A stretch of 22,145 nt of DNA from positions 1-22,145 of the IMG/VR virus record IMGVR_UViG_3300031669_000257. The stretch is one strand, 5' to 3'. The DNA comes from a virus. The position numbers and the translations under genes are program-made. The notes below the pieces were generated by a model, which made no database searches, was not told the DNA's origin, and saw only the letters and a program-made list of their open reading frames with translations. Each line of letters begins with the position of its first letter. The stretch's first letter is position 1. Below are positions 20,969 through 22,145 of the stretch, piece by piece.

Positions 20969-21237
20969 GCTTTCCTCGCCATCTGAGCTATCGTCGCGTC
21001 CAGTACGTCCATTTCGGAAAGCTTGCGCAGCTTCCACGCCATACGGTCGCCGTGAATCCCATGCTTGCCTTGGTGGCACTCTTTGCACAGCGGAACGGTG
21101 CAGTAGTTCCCTGCTCGCTGGCTCATGCCCTGACCGGCGCGGACGTGGTGGGCGTCGCTGGGTCCGGCTTGCTCGCACACGCCGCACGGCAATTCCTTGA
21201 CTCGGCGCATGTAGTCGGATTCGGCGGCGCGGGTCAT
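20965..21237 (-). CDS. HNH-type protein resembling RecA-dependent nuclease Ref
   Basis: The protein has 90 residues. The ATG at 21237 has GGAGG a few bases upstream and overlaps the NinB stop (ATGA). It contains C18-x2-C21, then AHHVRAGQGMSQRAGNY with H30/H31, C46, and LCKECHQGKHGIHG with C51, C54 and H55. The HH...C-x2-C-H order is the HNH/zinc pattern of Ref (P1) and similar phage proteins. Ref cuts DNA at RecA-bound displacement loops. Here the protein is short and lacks the longer N-terminal part, so it may be a minimal form. Confidence 0.75.
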   Translation of the reverse strand: MTRAAESDYMRRVKELPCGVCEQAGPSDAHHVRAGQGMSQRAGNYCTVPLCKECHQGKHGIHGDRMAWKLRKLSEMDVLDATIAQMARKA

Positions 21238-21668
21238 GCGGCCTCCGGAAACATCAGCATCACGCCGCGCTGGCGGAAGTCTCGCTGCACCGACTCTGCG
21301 TACTCGCTCAGCTGCGCCTTGGTCATCAGCGACGTGACCGGCCATACCTTCATGGCTTCGAGTTTGTTTTCGTAGCTCAGCGGCTTGATCACGCGGTCAT
21401 ACGTGCTGCGAAACTCATCATCGGCCAGTCGAAGAATCGGCACGCCGTGATGTAGCTTGCAGTAGCACTTCCAGCCCATCTCGCTGTCCTCGCGCAGCTC
21501 GCGGGCGATCTGTGCATACCATGCATGCGTGATGCTGTTTTGCGGGATGCTGCGATCCTTGCCGGTCTTGATCGACACGCGCAGGTACTTGTGACGATTC
21601 CACGCCTCGCGGATATCGCCCAGCAAAGCGCTCAGCGTGTCGGCGCTGTTGACGATGACGGCGGTCAT
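21234..21668 (-). CDS. ninB: NinB-like recombination protein
   Basis: The protein has 144 residues, the usual size for this family. GGAGG lies six bases before the ATG. It has the RSIPQNSITHAWYAQIAREL segment, then CYCKLHHGVPILRLADDEFR, and ends with LMTKAQLSEYAESVQRDF. Lambda NinB (Orf) is a recombination mediator that binds single-stranded DNA and helps phage recombination independent of host RecFOR. It is the first of three probable recombination or repair proteins in a row, as in the nin region of lambdoid phages. Confidence 0.85.
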   Translation of the reverse strand: MTAVIVNSADTLSALLGDIREAWNRHKYLRVSIKTGKDRSIPQNSITHAWYAQIARELREDSEMGWKCYCKLHHGVPILRLADDEFRSTYDRVIKPLSYENKLEAMKVWPVTSLMTKAQLSEYAESVQRDFRQRGVMLMFPEAA

Positions 21669-21952
21669 ACCTTCCTCCGCCACTTCGCCGACTGAATCCC
21701 CTGGCCGTCGCGCGACTTGATCTTGACGATCTCGCCGTGCAGGTGCATCGCCCGGAGCGCAGACGCGACGCCGAGCCACGAGTCGTGGCGGATCAGGTTG
21801 GTGATCTGGTTCGTGGTCAGCGTCTGGTCGCCCAGTACGTCGAGAATCTTGCGGTGCGTGTCGTTGCGCGGCTTGGACTTCGACGCCGATACGCGGCGAG
21901 GGCTTGGTTTTGCCGTTTCCGGGTCGCGCGCGGGTGCGATCTGGGCATTCAT
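21665..21952 (-). CDS. Winged-helix-type DNA-binding protein
   Basis: The protein has 95 residues, with ATGA overlaps at both ends. A basic, Pro/Ser-rich N-terminus (about 1-33) precedes a winged-helix-like region: THRKILDVLGDQTLTTNQIT, then NLIRHDSWLGVASALRAMHL, then a wing (HGEIVKIKSRDG). The I-x-x-x-L...T-x-x-Q-I...V-x-x-A-L-x-x-M-x-x-x-G-x-I pattern is typical. It could be a replication initiator accessory or a transcription factor. Confidence 0.65.
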   Translation of the reverse strand: MNAQIAPARDPETAKPSPRRVSASKSKPRNDTHRKILDVLGDQTLTTNQITNLIRHDSWLGVASALRAMHLHGEIVKIKSRDGQGIQSAKWRRKV

Positions 21953-22145
21953 GCGACAAGCTCGAACAGCATCGCGGTTTTGTGTCCATCCTTGTGCCAG
22001 CCATGCCGGCGAAGCCTTCCCTGCTCGCACATTTCGCTCAGGGCCTTGCGGGCGACGTTGGGTGTGGTCTTGACCCATGCGGCAGCCTGTACCGCGGTCA
22101 TCGGCTGGATGCGCAGTGCATCGACCAAGTCATCACGCAGCGGAG
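21949..22145 (-). CDS. Winged-helix-type protein, C-terminal part
   Basis: The frame enters from the window edge and ends at 21949 in an ATGA overlap. About 65 residues are visible: LRDDLVDALRIQPMTAVQAA, then AWVKTTPNVARKALSEMCEQ, then a wing-like end (RLRRHGWHKDG, TAMLFELVA). The helix-turn-helix with A-W-V-K-T...V-x-x-A-L-x-x-M-x-x-x-G looks like a distant relative of the next gene's domain. The start lies outside the window, so size and start are unknown. Confidence 0.6.
   Translation of the reverse strand, partial: PLRDDLVDALRIQPMTAVQAAAWVKTTPNVARKALSEMCEQGRLRRHGWHKDGHKTAMLFELVA

Noticed and set aside
18655-20980. Thirteen shared bases GAGGAAAGCATGA at 18655 and at 20968
   Set aside because: Both are ribosome site plus start codon; the similarity is explained by the Shine-Dalgarno consensus and spacing, so no mobile link is claimed.
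1-22145. tRNA genes, CRISPR arrays, insertion sequences, attachment sites, integrase or repressor
   Set aside because: No transposase or integrase-like frame, no regularly spaced repeats with spacers, and no cloverleaf-like sequence was seen. The only direct repeats are those described within genes or at the lysis-cassette junctions.

Overview
The window reads as one contiguous piece of a temperate-type, lambda-like tailed phage or prophage with siphovirus tail genes. Every convincing gene lies on the minus strand, so transcription runs from high to low coordinates. The DNA is GC-rich, and long stop-free shadow frames on the plus strand are a consequence of that. The host is probably a high-GC proteobacterium (gamma or beta), but nothing in the window fixes the genus. 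No integrase, repressor, attachment site, tRNA or bacterial gene is visible, so prophage and free phage cannot be told apart.

Layout in transcription order. (1) 22145-19633: a tightly overlapping early/nin-like block, with almost every stop and start sharing an ATGA. It holds two winged-helix-like proteins, a NinB homologue, an HNH protein resembling the RecA-dependent nuclease Ref, a DUF1064-type PD-(D/E)XK candidate, and a run of 50-65 residue proteins, three of them with CxxC-type cysteines. (2) 19636-18656: a zinc-finger protein that I read as a Q-type late antiterminator. A strong-looking promoter (TTGTTA-N17-TACAAT) follows directly after its stop, then an intrinsic terminator about 35-65 nt into the leader. 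This is the pR'/tR' arrangement of lambdoid phages. (3) 18655-16501: a lysis cassette with a small membrane protein, GH24 lysozyme, holin-like protein, papain-like candidate, a 36-residue membrane protein, an overlapping Rz/Rz1 spanin pair and another small membrane protein. (4) 16498-16059: two small proteins without assigned function. (5) 16023-10545: packaging and head genes, namely small terminase candidate, large terminase, a small protein, portal, scaffold-like protein and major capsid protein. (6) 10541-7991: head-tail completion genes. (7) 7902-1: tail tube, tail assembly chaperones G and GT with a probable -1 frameshift, tape measure, DUF2460 and DUF2163 tail-tip proteins, and the first codons of an NlpC/P60 tail peptidase.

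Working model: the Q-like protein loads at the promoter behind its own gene and carries RNA polymerase through the leader terminator and through two more intrinsic terminators inside the late operon. Those two stand just before the scaffold/capsid pair and just before the tail tube gene, and the second can refold into a competing hairpin.

The points most worth a second look are: an 18-bp direct repeat that brackets exactly the cysteine-peptidase-like gene in the lysis cassette; the terminator/anti-terminator geometry before the tail tube gene; the Q-promoter-terminator module; the undescribed -1 frameshift extension of the tail chaperone; the tandem 129-bp repeats in the tape measure gene; and the same fibronectin-like domain in two adjacent tail-tip proteins.
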